Below are positions 46,755-59,373 of a stretch of 64,000 bases of DNA, piece after piece. The position numbers and the translations under genes are program-made. Each line of letters begins with the position of its first letter. Positions within the stretch are counted from its first letter, which is position 1. The DNA comes from Cephalopachus bancanus (Eukaryota; Chordata; Mammalia; Primates; Tarsiidae), in contig JAPVLO010000886.1 in assembly GCA_027257055.1 (NCBI GenBank), forward strand, positions 124,001 through 188,000, given 5' to 3'. The notes below the pieces were generated by a model. The model did not search any database. It was not told the origin of the DNA and saw nothing but the letters and a program-made list of their open reading frames with translations.

Positions 46755-48675
46755 TCTAGAAAGACAAATACTTTCTCTACACAGAAGTCCTCTTGGGTTG
46801 GTAAATATGGATGTTGTTAGAGTGACGAATGAATTTGGTGTCCTGGGAAATTGTTCCTTATTTTTCAGGTACAAAAAAAAAAAAGAAAGAAAAAAGAAAC
46901 AGAAAGAGGTTGCTGTACAACGTGCCAGGACTGCTAAAAAACGTTCTGCTACTGTCAGCAAATATTCCATTTGTTGCAGGAAACTTTCTACTTGATTTTC
47001 CATTGCTAGCAATACCACAGGAGAATAGGGCAGTGCAGAAAGGCCTTGCAGTACATTATTCACTGTTTCAGAGCCTTCTTATATTCAATCTGCCACAGCT
47101 ACAGAACATAGTCTGGAGGTACAAAATGTGGCAACAGGGAATTAACAGTAAAATCACTGCAATTCCTCACTAACATCTGTGAGTATGGAGAGAGAAGACA
47201 GCAGCTTTAGGCAGTTTTCAATAGATAGTTCACTTTCTAGTACAGAATTTATCTATGTATAATAGATAACTTTGGCCAGAGTAGGAATAGAAGGAGGACT
47301 CTAAATTATTTTTATTTAGTATGTCTTAGTAGAGAAGAACATTCTTGTGTTCACTTTATTTTCTAAAAAGTGCCCATTTCATACAAGAAGAAAATAAAAA
47401 ATAAGCTTCACTGTTGACTAACTTAAAAAATAAGCTAATGGGGAAAGATTTCAGTTTGGGGGTTTTGCTTTGTTTTGTTTTTGTTTGGTTTATTATTTGT
47501 ATGCATAAGATCTGGCATTCTATAGCTGAGGATCTAAAAGAAAAAAATTGCCAAGTCATTTGGAAGAAAGGCCCCATCCCCAAAAATTTTCATTTTTTTC
47601 ATTATTATAAACAATTATAACAATGGCATTTAAAAGTATCAATAAGATGTCAAGTGGGTGAACTGAGGAAATTATATTCTGAGATAAGAATGCTTGCAAA
47701 GGAAACAAAGTGTTAGGAAGATTATTGTTTATATTAGACCTACAGGGCCTTTAATATGCTTGTATTTGCCCTTTGTAGTTGTGTAGACATGTAATGACAT
47801 ACAGGTTCTGTTAAACCCGTGGTTTCTGTTTTTTAGTCATTAACAATTAGTTGAATGAGAATCTCACAAGTAAGAAGACACTCATCTAGTGCATGAACAG
47901 GTATTTAAAATAAGAGGTAACAGGACATATGCCAATTTAAAGTTTTTATGGACATAGGCTAGTAAGGTACACTTATCTCCAAGAATACCACTTGGCCATG
48001 AGATGTTCCAATCTATAGTGCTGTATTATTCAGAGACTCATGCGGACACTATGGGCAATCTCTTGAGTACATCTTTGGACAGGAGAGAACAGAAAACACT
48101 CATTTTAATCCAATGCCACTATGTAGAGTGATTTCCATCTTAAGTCACATTTGTTGATTTGAGGAACTATCAGGAAGGCAAAGGTCCACATTAGCACTCC
48201 AAATGTTATATCAACTTTGTGAGGAAAGATAGATGAATACATCTGAGATTCATCCATTTTATGACCATAATACATGTTGGAGCTATTATTATTGCATGAA
48301 TTAGGTGTTGAGTAGTTCTTTGACACAAAGTTTCTCTGGCTTTCAATGAGCAATAGCAAAGAACATACTTATGGCAGCATATATGATAAAAGAAAAAAAA
48401 CCAAGCTCAACATATTCCTTTCTCCTCAAAATAATCTATTGGTATGATCAGTGGCAACAGAGACAAAGAGAATGTGCAAGTTTATTGTGAGTTCAAATTA
48501 TAAAAAAGAACCCTATGCATAATAGTCGACTACAGTACATTGGCATTTACTACACTGAACCACTAGATGGTGCACTCTGCAACTTTGTTGATTTCATATT
48601 TTCCCCAAATTAGAAAAATACCCCAAATGCCTTGTGTGTACCAAATATCTAAATGATTCTTCTAAAATGTGTTAT
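46753..48675. other. Unique intron, nothing recognised
   Basis: No repeat family recognised. A 114-codon frame at 46829-47173 has no family resemblance. Confidence 0.5.
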
Positions 48676-48689
48676 AAATAAGGAACAGG

Positions 48690-49997
48690 GGAGACGGGAA
48701 CAAGACGGTGATGGCATAGATGGACTTGTGAGACTATCCGAACGTGAGTTCCCAAAAAGACTCTTACTTTTCTTCCCCCATCCCCCAGCCCACCACCAGC
48801 TGCATGGGTCCAAGCAAGGCCTGGGGACCTTTGGTCCCACAAAGGGCCAGATATTATGGCCACCTGCTGCTGCCGTTCCACCACATACGTGGGAGTCTCA
48901 GATCCCAGCTCCCTCCCTGGCTACATCGTCTCCTGCCTGACACGCAGCACTAAGCCGCCGATCACTCAGGGAGGCTCCGGGTGCCTGCCCCCCCGGGCCC
49001 AGGGCCACTCTCACCGCTCACCACTTGCCCTTTGGAGCTTTGGAGCTCTGGAGCTCTGGGCCAACCATGGCTGAGGCACTCAGCATGTGACCCCAAGCTG
49101 GGGGACCCAGACAAATGGAGAGAAATGGATCTGCAAAAACTGCTTTGGCCATTCTCTAGGTAGAGACTTCCATTGCCTGACCCACCTATCAACAAACCCT
49201 ACCTCAGTTCCTAAGGTAACATTGCGAAACAAGAGACAAAGCCCTACGCTGAATCAGACAAAAGCAACGCTCAGACAGCCAACTAAAAAAAAAAAAACAA
49301 AAACAAAAACCCAAACTGCAAGTAAATCTAGCTGCCTGCAATGAAAAACAAAGGGGAGAGGTCAGAGATCAGAGCTGAAGTGACTTTAGTCTGATCACTT
49401 ATTTTCACTTATGATTTTATTATCTTGACTGTTTTCATCATGTTTGTTGTTTGTCTTCTGATTTACACTGTTTCTTGATTTTATTGGTCTGTCTCTGTGT
49501 AGCTATCAGTATTCTTTAGGGACTCTTTCTTACGTGTCTTTTTTCACTTCTTTCCAGCCTTGTGTCTCTTTCTCTTTGATATGTATGTCTGTTTTCCCTC
49601 TTGCTCTTCTCTCTTTCTAACTTCCTATTGACCCCCCCTTCCTCCATTATTTTCCTCTTTTATACCCCCCTTCTTAATCTAGGGACAAATACTACATACT
49701 GATGAATGGACAGATTGTAAGGCAGAGGGAAAGAGGTTCCAGTGTGCTAATACACCGGTTCACAGATGCTAGAATCAGCATATACATTCTGAACCACAGC
49801 TTCCCCCACAATTAAACCTCAAAATTGCAAAAAGTACAGATTGCAGCCTACACTCCAACCTCAAAAGTGAACAAAGTCAGAAGACCCTCATAAGGAAGAA
49901 AAGGATATTGAAGAGAAATAAAAGCAACTCCACCTTCCCTCAGAAACAGAATTTAAAAAAGAGAGGGAAAGGGGGAGAGAGAAAAAAATCTACACAA
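48690..49997 (+). promoter_or_regulatory. L1 5' UTR / internal promoter region
   Basis: GC-rich start (GGAGACGGGAACAAGACGG) unlike surrounding AT-rich DNA, then a T-rich stretch near 49420-49680. L1 5' UTRs carry an internal Pol II promoter; whether this one retains activity is unknown. Open frames here on both strands are GC-driven chance frames. An 8-base unit (TTGGAGCT/CTGGAGCT) is repeated about three times at 49032-49060. Confidence 0.75.
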
Positions 49998-50960
49998 ATG
50001 AAGAAAAACCAAAAGAAGATTATGGGTCTCTCCCAGACCCCTGGGAGGGCAGACACTGAGAAAACTGACTTCAGAATGCAAATAATGAAGAGCCCCCAGA
50101 ATGAAGGGTCTCAAACTACAAACCTAGATATCAAGACATTAATGGAGAGATTAAAAAGAATTGAGGAGACACAAGAAGAAACTAGGAAGGAGCTGATATC
50201 TGAGATAGCAGTAATAAAGAATACTGTGAATGAAATAAATAACAAACTGGTAAGCATGGAAAGCAGAATTACCCAAGCAGAAGAAAGAATCTCAGAGATT
50301 GAGGACCAAAATATAGAACTAACCCAAACTCTTAAAAATACAGAAAATAAGCTCAAAAAAGCCAGAACAAAACCTTCAAGAGATGAGCGATTACTTCAAG
50401 AGAACGAACCTAAGAGTAATTGGCATTCCTGAGGCAGAAAGAGAGAAAGAGACCACACTGGAACAAACTTTCCATGAGACCATTCAAGAAAACTTCCCTT
50501 ATCTAATCAGTGATGCAAAAATTCAAACACAAGAGATTCAGAGAACCCCTGCAAGACAACAAATGAGAAGAACAACTCCTAGACACATAATAATTCACCT
50601 AAAAAAAAATAGGCATAAAAGAAAAAATCCTAAACACAGTGAGAGAAAAAGGCCAGATCACCTACCATGGAAGACCAATCAGAATAGCAGATTTATCTAC
50701 AGAAACCCTGTCGGCTAGGAGAGCTTGGAGCCCTATCTTCAAAGTCCTAAAAGATAAACAATTTTAATGAAGAATAAGCCACCCTGCCAAGCTAAGCTTC
50801 ATCAGTGAGGGAGAATTAAAATCTTTTCCCAGATATCCAATCCCTAAGAACTTATGCTGCCACCAAACGACCTCTACATGAAACACTTAAGAAAGTACTA
50901 AACACAGAAGAAAAGGAAAAAAGAACAATGTTCTTCACAAGAGAACAGGGAAAAGAATAA
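49998..50960 (+). pseudogene. L1 ORF1 (RNA-binding chaperone) relic
   Basis: ORF1p is a trimeric RNA-binding protein that packages L1 RNA. ATG at 49998 opens M-K-K-N-Q-K-K-I-M-G-L-S; a coiled-coil heptad region follows (residues about 40-125, with E-R-I-S-E-I-E-D). The frame is lost near 50370 and recognisable RRM and C-terminal-domain sequence continues in another frame (N-L-R-V-I-G-I-P-E and T-P-R-H-I-I-I), then shifts again near 50620 before the A-K-L-S-F/I-S-E-G-E-type end. About 320 codons, near the usual 338. An upstream reading in the same frame begins only with TTG and is not a real start. Confidence 0.9.
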
Positions 50961-51041
50961 AATATACATGAACCAACCCCAAAACCAAAAGAAAGACCCA
51001 AAAAAAACCAAGTGGAAGAACAACAACTCTATAAGAACTCT

Positions 51042-54000
51042 ATGATAGGGACAAAAACTCACATTTCAATAATTGGGCTGAAAGTGAATGGAATAAACAC
51101 ACCACTGAAAAGACATAGAATGGCAAAATGGATAAAATATCACCAGGCAACAATATACTGCCTTCAAGAGACCCATCTCACTAGAAAGGACATACACAGA
51201 CTCAAAATAAGAGGATGGGAAAAAATTTTCAAGCGAAAAGGAACACAAAAGAAAGGAGGAGTCGCGATCCTAATTTCAAACAAAATACCATTTAACCTAT
51301 CAAAAATTGAAAAAGTTACAGAGGGCCACTACATAATGATAAAAGGTTCACTCCATCAACAATAAATATATATCCTAAACATATATGCACCCAACATAGG
51401 TGCACCAACTTTCATAAAGCAACTTCTAGGAAAACTAAAGAAAGATATTGACTCCAATACCATCATAACTGGGGACTTTAATACCCCACTCAAAACCCTA
51501 GACAGATCATCAGGACAAAAAATCAGCAAGGAGATCCAAAACCTCAATGTGACTCTGGACCAAATGGACTTAATTGATACCTACAGAACACTCCATCCAA
51601 AGACCACAAAATACACATTCTACTCATCACCGCATGGAACGAATTCTAAAATCAAATTCATAAGTGACCATAAATCAAGCATAAGCAAATTTAAAAGGAC
51701 CAAAATTCTACCATGAATCTTCTTGGACCACAGTGGAATAAAAATAAACCTTGACACCAACAAGGTCCCCCCCAAAATCCACAAAGATATGGACACTAAA
51801 CAGCATGATGCGAAACAACTCCTGGGTCAATGATGAAATCAAAACAGAGATCAAAAGATACCTGGAAGCAAATGAAAATTAAGAAACATCTTACCAAAAT
51901 CTCTGGACGCCTTAAAAGCTGTAGTAAGAGGGGAATTTATATCCCTACAAACACACATGAAAAAAATGGAAGGAACACAAATTAACAACCTAACAAGCCA
52001 CCTAAGGAAGCTGAAAAAGCAAGACAACAAAAACCCTAATTTCATCAGAAGATTCCAGATCACCAAAATAAAAGCCCAAATCCAGGACATAGAAGACAAA
52101 AAGATAACACAAAAAAATCAATGAAACAAAAAGCTGGTCCTTTGAAAGGTTAAAAAAGATAGATGGTCCCCTAGCTAGACTGACCAAAAAAAAAAAAAAA
52201 AAACCGAGAGAAAACCCAAATAAGCACAATCAGAAACACAAAAGATGAAGTCACATCTGACCCTGAAGAAATACAAAAGATCATTAGAGACTACTACGTA
52301 CACTTGTATGGAAACAAACCTGAAAGCCTTAAGGAAATAGAGGACTTTCTGACATCACACAACCTACCTAGGTTGGAGCAAGAAGAAATTGAGACCCTAA
52401 AAAGACCAATAACAATCAAGGAAATCAACTACGTAATAAGAAAACTACCTATAAAAAAAAAGCCCTTGTCCAGATGCCTTTCCAGCAGAATTCTACAAGA
52501 CATTTAAGGAGGAGCTGATACCAATCCTACTGATGGTATTCCAGGCGATTCAAAAAGATGGAACTCTCCTCAAATCGTTTTACAAAGCCAACATCACATT
52601 GACGCGCGAGCCAGGTAAAGATCCAACAAAGAAAGAAAACTACAGGCCAATATCCCTTATGAACATAGATGCTAAAATACTCAACAAGATCCTAGCAAAC
52701 CGGATTCAACAATACATGTCAAAAATCATCCATTATGACCAAGTAGGCTTCATTCCTGGGATGCAACGCTGGTTCAACATACATAAAACCATAAATGTAA
52801 TTAAATACATCAACAGATGTCAAAACAAAAGCAACATGATTATATCATTACATGCAGAAAAAGCTTTTGATAAAATCCAGCACCCCTTCTTGACAAAAAC
52901 CCTCGAATATCTAGGCATATGGGGAACACACCTCAAAATAGTAAAAGCCATCTATGAGAAATCCACAGCCAGCATACTCCTAAACAGACAAAATTGGAAC
53001 CATTTCCCCTGAAAACTGGAAGAAGACAAGGATGCCCACTTTCACCCCTCCTGTTCAACATAGTATTGGAAGTCCTGGCTCAAGCAATCAGAGAAGAGAA
53101 GGCAATCAGGGGTATCCAAATAGGAAGAGAGGAAGTCAAGTTATCTCTCTTTGCAGATGATATGATTGTGTACCTTGAAAACCCAAGAGAATCTGTCAAA
53201 AACCTCCTTACACTGATAAAGGCCTTTGGCAAAGTCTCAGGATACAAAATAAATGTGCAAAAGACAATCGCATTTCTTTACACCAATAATAAACAAACAG
53301 AAACGCAAATGAAAACCACAATTCCATTCACAACAGCCAAAAAAAAATGAAATACCTAGGCATCTTCCTAACCAGAGATGTGAAAGACCTTCACAATTAT
53401 AACTACAAAACTCTGCTCAAAGAAAACAAAGATGACACAAACAGGTGGAAAAATATCCCATTCTCATAGATTGGAAGAATCAACATTGTGAAGATGTCCA
53501 TCTTACCTAAGGCAATCTACAAATTCGATGCAATACCCATCAAATCACCAGCAACATTCTTCTCAGACCTAGAAAACACAACACAGGAATTCATATGGAA
53601 ATACAAACGTCCAAGCATAGCCAGAACAATCCTCAGCAAAAAAAAGCCAAAGCAGGTGGTATCACATTACCAGACTTCAGACTTACTGTAAAGCTACAAT
53701 TATCAAAACAGCTTGGTATTGGTATAGGAACAGACATCTAGATCAATGGAATAGAATTGAGATTCCAGAAGCAAAACCTCAATTTCTCAACCAACTCATC
53801 TTCGACAAAGCCTTCACCACCTACCACTGAGGAGAGGAGAACCTATTCAGTAAATGGTGCTGGGAAAACTGACTGACCACATGCAGAAGATTGAAACAGG
53901 ACCCCTATCTATCCCCATATACAAAAATTAACTCCAAATGGATCAGAGACCTAAATGTAAAACCTCAAACCATAAGAACCTTAGAAAATGAAGGACATAC

Positions 54001-54864
54001 CCTCATGGAAATTGGAACTGGCATCCAATTCCTGAACAAAACCCAAAACCCACAGGTCATAAGAGAGAAGATAGAAAAGTGGGACCTTATTAAACTGACA
54101 AGCTTCTGCAAAGCCAAAGAAACCATCAACAGAGCAGGGAGACAGCCCACAGACTAGGAAAAAATATTTGCCAACACCAGGTCTCACAAAGGCTTAACAT
54201 CTTGGATCTATAAGGAACTCAAACGTGCTGAAAAGAAAAAAACAACCCCATTATAAAATGGGCAAAAGATATGAACAGACACTTCACAAAGGAAGACATC
54301 TGAGCACCCAACAGACACATGAAGAAATGTTCAACTTCACTAATCATCAGGGAGATGCAAATCAAAACCACACTGAAATACCACCTAACTCCAGTTAGAA
54401 TGGCAAATATCAACAACTCAAAAAATAACAGTTGCTGGAGAGGGTGTGGCCACAAGGGAACACTTCTACACTGTTGGTGGGAGTGCAAACTAGTGCAACC
54501 TCTGTGGAAAGCAGTATGGCAATTCCTAAAAGCTCTAAATATCAACCTCCCATATGACCCTGCAATTCTCCTACTGGGAATATATCCTGAAGAACTCAAA
54601 TCACTCTATAAAAAAGTTACCTGCACACGTATGTTCATCGCAGCATTGTTCACAATAGCAAGAACCTGGAAGCAACCATGCTGCCCATCAAAATAGGACT
54701 GGATTATAAAAATGTGGTACATATACACGATGGAATACTACACAGCCATAAAAAAGAACAAAATCTTGAATTTTGCAGCAACCTGAATGGAACTAGAGTC
54801 TATAATACTGAGTGACCTCTCACAGAAACAAAGATTTGAGAATCACATGTTCTCACTCATATAA
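51042..54864 (+). pseudogene. L1 ORF2 (endonuclease / reverse transcriptase) relic
   Basis: ORF2p nicks target DNA and reverse-transcribes L1 RNA. Domains are in order. Endonuclease 51042 to about 51830: V-N-G-I-N near the start, Q-E-T-H-L, G-D-F-N-T-P-L and S-D-H are visible, but a stop falls at 51363. Reverse transcriptase about 52400-53350: [20 protein letters not shown], then the fingers-palm motif where the catalytic Asp of the usual I-D-A-E-K-A-F-D is His (codon CAT at 52851-52853), then F-A-D-D intact near 53150-53161. Cys-rich C-terminal domain near 54434-54490 keeps C-x3-C-x7-H-x4-C. Frameshifts near 52470, 53000 and 53690 and several stops, including TAG near 53468 and at 54155. Confidence 0.92.
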
Positions 54865-55084
54865 TGGACCTTGAACATCCATTGTAATACTATAATAAAA
54901 TGACTGACAGTAGTGGGAAACTATGGGGGGGAAGATGGGATTAACGGTAGCAAATATCTGTCTGGGGACGGGGAAACAGGGTGCCTGAATGAAACGTATT
55001 TGTATACCTAACCCTTAACTGTACCCCACAACATCATAATAAAAAATATTGATTAAAAATAAAAGAAAAAAAATAAGGAATAGG

Positions 55085-55875
55085 TTACTAGTAACTCTAT
55101 AAAAGCTAGTATATGTATCTATACTCACCAATTAATATAATTATGTTGCCTCTGGGAAATTTACACAGGGGCTTGCCTATGTGCACTGTTTTTTTTTCCA
55201 CATCATGCAGACATAGATAATGAATCTAAGGGTGAAAATGTAATTTAGATTCTCACACCAGGAGAAAAGTTGCTAGTCTTGACCTTCAGGCACACCCTAA
55301 ATATAAATCAGTATTAAAATTTGACTCTACTCCAATTCCTCACCGTACTCTACTTACTGCTTCTTTTGACTCTTTATACCCTAAATCCTGCCTATTGCTT
55401 CCTAGAGCTTCACTCAATTGTATTATCTTAGCTAATAACTTCTATTATGGATTGTTTCATTATGGTGCTGGTACTATTACACTATAATAATAACCTATAA
55501 TCTTATTGATTATGTTTTTCTCCTATTGTCATACTTAATACCTAGTAACAAATAATCCTTTCCCCTTTGTTTAGTAATATTGAAAGCATCACATAGCACT
55601 CTACATTATATTGAATATGCAACTTTTTAGAAACTGCAGGAAAAAAATATAATATTGACCTAGGTACGTGAATGTGTATTTTAGTTCACAAAAAATTGTG
55701 TTTTCGCTATACAAATATTAAATTCATCAATCCAACATAATGCAGAATATATATTAAAGCTATGAATATTTTTTAATTTAAAGAGTAATTACACTATCCA
55801 CAAGAATTTCAAGTGTGTTTGAAACTTAACTTGCAAAAGAAACTGTGAGTCTTAGATGCAAGAGTAGTCATGCTT
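55085..55875. other. Unique AT-rich intron, nothing recognised
   Basis: No transposon or exon support seen. Confidence 0.5.
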
Positions 55876-56040
55876 CTTTTTTTAACTTTTAAATTTTTTA
55901 ATTTTAAAATTGTGGGGTACAATTCAGGGTTAGGTATGCAAATATTCATTGTACAGATACCCATGTTGATAAGGTGTACCCCTTCTTCCCCAGGCAGATT
56001 TCTACTACAGTCAATCCCACCTTCATGCTTCAATTATTCT
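55876..56040 (-). mobile_element. Short L1 3'-end fragment
   Basis: TTTTAAAATTGTGGGGTACAA followed by TTCAGGGTTAGGTATGCA and CCCCAGGCAGATTTCTAC; only about 160 bases of 3' UTR remain. Confidence 0.85.
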
Positions 56041-56349
56041 CTATTATTTATTTTTTCACAGTGTACTTCATTATTATTGTTGTATTTTCTGATTTAGAAA
56101 GAAGCAATTCTATCAAATAAAAGGTAACTCCAAATATACAACTATAGGATGACAAGAGTGATTTCAATTTCGTGTGGCAATTCTGGCATGGTTTTAACAG
56201 TTTGACTTTCATAGAATAATGTACTGTCTCTAGAACTAATGTTCAAGAACGCCATTGAGGAGCCAAGACACTGCAGATAATTCAGTAATATTGTTATAAT
56301 TGGGGTCTAAAATGGGAGAAGCACTGCAACTTTTCTAAAAATTGATATT

Positions 56350-56640
56350 CTTTTTTTTTTTTTTTTTGAGTTGGAGTCTCACTCGGTCGCCCAGACTGGA
56401 GTGCAGTAGTCGCTTCCGGCCACCGCAGCCTCGCCTGCTGGGCTCCGGTGATCCTGCCGCCTCAGCCTTCCGAGTAGCCAGAATTATAGGCATGCACTAC
56501 CATGCCCGGCTGATATTTTGATTTTTTGTGGAGATGAGGTCTCGCTGCCCAGGCAGGTCTCGAACCCTCGGGCTCAGGCAATCCACTCACCTCAGCCTCC
56601 CAAAGGCACAGGATTACAGGCTGAGCCACCGAGCCCAGCT
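56350..56640 (-). mobile_element. Alu, young window-specific subfamily
   Basis: Inverted dimer with 16-base T-run. No clear target duplication on the right. Confidence 0.93.
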
Positions 56641-56681
56641 GAGGTTTTTAATTTTTATGCTCTCTTTTCCAAGGGATGTGT

Positions 56682-56683
<2 letters not shown>

Positions 56684-56727
<44 letters not shown>
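56684..56727. repeat. (GT)n microsatellite
   Basis: About 22 GT units, 40 bases beyond the Alu. Confidence 0.95.
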
Positions 56728-56730
<3 letters not shown>

Positions 56731-59273
56731 CTGTGCCACTTTATGAGAAAGGTCACAGAATATAGAATATTACATTGTTTGATTTAGATGAAAGAATAAA
56801 TAATATAAAGGATAATTGTCTTTATATTATAGTTCCAAAGCATTTTTCTTTTTCTTTTCCTTTTTCCTATTGTGGGCATTTACATTTGAAGGCAACTGTC
56901 GTTTCATTACATAAGGCATGAATGAGTCAATGTGTTTTACACACATTCTCAAAAGGAAGACTATTAACATTGAAACCATGTCCTTATTAAGATACTATGC
57001 ATTAAATGATAATAAACAAATTTATTTTCTTATTAGTGGCTTTAGTTGCAAAGAACAAAGCAATATTCATTATAAATCTTATGATGTCTCTAAAATGTAT
57101 TTTATTATACTAAAATTAGTACACTTTCAGTTATATTGTAACTAAAATCTTTGGAATCAGTGAATTTTTGAAAAACGGAAACTCCCTATGAATACAAGAA
57201 AAAGAAATACAAGATGAAGATGCTGCTTCTTCAGAAAGAAGTATAAGAAGATTGACTGTTTACAATTGAATGTGCATATGGGTACAATAGAAAAGAGATA
57301 TACAAGCACAAAATATTTTTTTTAAATATAGCTATATTATATTCCATAAATGCAGTAGCTTACTGACAAAGATGATTCTTGGTGATATTCTTAGACTTTC
57401 AAAAGTAACCCTGAGAATCCCTGAGGCTTTGCATGATTGGGCTGCATTGAACACTAGCTGTGAGGTCTGGGTTATGATTTCATCAATGCTGCTAATTGTT
57501 ACCAATTTTGAAAGAATTCTGACAGAGTTTCTTAATCTTAATGCAAATATTTTCTGATAAAGGTGGTATAGTGTAAATAATAATGAAAATCAAAACTAAA
57601 ATAACCTCGAAAGCAAGTTCTCTTAACACAGGTGTTCTAATTTTGCTTGTTGTAGTAGTTATTATATCTGAAAGTTTTCTGCAGATGGACTTTATTATTA
57701 TTATTATTGTAGAAAATTCCAATGTTGGTTTGCAATTCTAGAGCTTTGATAAAGCGTTAAGAGCAACACTCCACCATTCAAAGCTGTCTTTATATTTCAC
57801 TCTTTCATAAGAAAAATTTTTAAAAAGAGGAAGAGTTCATTTTTTTAAAGAACCAACTTGGAAGCCTATGCAGTGGTATCATGTTGAGAGGAAATCAGCT
57901 TTGCGGTTGTTTAAAATGAAACACAAAACCGAATGATTGCTGATTAAGCAATAGCTTATAATGCACCTCAGGATGAGTTGTCATCCATCACATACAACCA
58001 TGAGCAGGATTTTGACTTTCTTCATCTGAAAACTTGTCAACCCAGGATTGGATTGATGTTTTCTAAAAAAAAAAGAAATACAGATAATATTGGCATACAT
58101 GATCTAACCAACTACTACCCCATTACCACATACTGATATTTCCACATGTTAATATAATCATTATAATCGTTATGCAAGCTTCTCTATTTTTTAGATATTA
58201 AGATGCTAGTAATCTGTATTAAAGATATTTTATTTCTCACAATTTTATCAAAGAAATCTAAGACTTTTGTTCAGCTAAGTATGTTAAGTAGATTTTATTA
58301 CTGAAACAATTTTGAACATTTGAAGATCAAAGAATTCATGTACGATCAAGATTAATCAAGTGAAGGCATGGTCAACCGTGAACTGAAAACCTTTCTAGAT
58401 CCCCTACCTTGAGTTTTGACCAAATAGTACTAATTAATGGGATTGACTAATCGTAGATAGGAAAGCAAGCTTTTTTAAATAAAAATAATTTTGTAAATGT
58501 TCTCATTTATTTACATTATGAGAGAACAAATAGAAAACACAAATTTAGATCTTAATTATTTTGTATATTTTTTAATAATAAGTTTTAAATTTGTAAAAGT
58601 AGCTTTTGTCCTAACTTCTCAACCAGTTCTTACCATAACTCATTGACATACTTTCCTAAAATTTTATCTGACTGCCTTAATACTCTGCAAAAATGAGTTA
58701 ATGACAGGGAAACTGTATGTAAGATAAAGGAGAAACACATCTCTTCCAAAAGACTAAAAATCACTTCATAAGGAACTAATAAGAATCAAGCCAGTAAAGA
58801 GAAACCTGGTGGTGTTGGTGATGCTGATGATTTTGACTCTTCTTACTCATTACATTACTGTTTATTGAGATCTAAAAACATGTTTTCTATCTATTATGAA
58901 AATATATAAATATTACCAAATAAATACCTTTATCTGGCTAATAGGTTGGCACTGCATAATAGGCTTACAAAAAGAGAAAAATTTCCATAAAATTGCGTTA
59001 TCAGATATTGCCTGCAATATACAAATAAAATATCAGTTGAGACAGCTTGATGCTCACTGAGATTATCAATGAAGGGATCACTTTTGGGTGGTAAAACCTT
59101 TTTACTAATTAAATGAAAATTGTAAATCCAACTTAGAAACCATTGGTTCCAATTTCATATGTTGCTGATGATTGAATAGACGCCTATAATGATTTTTCTG
59201 CTAGATTAGAATCTGCACAAAAGGAAAATTCTGTTCATTTTCAACTGATTCAGAGATCAGTCAAAACTCCACT
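56728..59273. other. Unique AT-rich intron, nothing recognised
   Basis: About 2.5 kb. A short (ATT)n run lies near 57692-57708. No exon or transposon support. Confidence 0.5.
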
Positions 59274-59288
59274 GCTTCTTTTTACTTC

Positions 59289-59373
59289 TTTTTTTTTAAT
59301 TTTTTTTAAAACAGGATTTATTAAGAGGATAGAAAAGCTCTCACAGTGGGTGGGGACCTGAGGGAGTTGCCCT
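59289..59373 (-). mobile_element. Candidate L1 3' transduction with its own AATAAA and poly(A)
   Basis: On the minus strand, beyond the L1 3' end, about 65 non-L1 bases end in CTTAATAAATCCTGTTTT and then a long A-rich tail (plus strand 59289-59311). This is the layout left when L1 transcription runs past its own weak signal to a downstream one. The candidate target duplication lies outside this segment. Confidence 0.55.

Larger units (their letters stand above)
48690..55070 (+). mobile_element. Full-length LINE-1, inactive
   Basis: About 6.4 kb with 5' UTR (48690-49997), ORF1 relic, short spacer, ORF2 relic and 3' UTR ending CCCTTAACTGTACCCCACA with an A-rich tail (AATAAAAAATATT). Target duplication AAATAAGGAACAGG (48676-48689) versus AAATAAGGAATAGG (55071-55084), one mismatch. 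Both genes carry frameshifts and stops, so it cannot move by itself. Other L1 3' ends in the window end in very similar CCCTTAACTGTACCCCACA-type sequence and belong to the same or neighbouring subfamilies. Confidence 0.95.

Noticed and set aside
46644..47063. 139-codon minus-strand frame
   Set aside because: Begins in unique DNA but depends on translated (TA)n/(TG)n repeat; no family resemblance.
48653..48940. 95-codon frame and overlapping frames on both strands in GC-rich DNA
   Set aside because: This is the L1 5' UTR; open frames on both strands reflect GC content.
49908..49997. N-terminal extension of L1 ORF1
   Set aside because: Begins with TTG, not ATG; the family start matches the ATG at 49998.
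54219..54599. 126-codon minus-strand frame and similar antisense frames at 7907-8326 and 19951-20538
   Set aside because: Antisense shadows of the conserved L1 ORF2 C-terminus.
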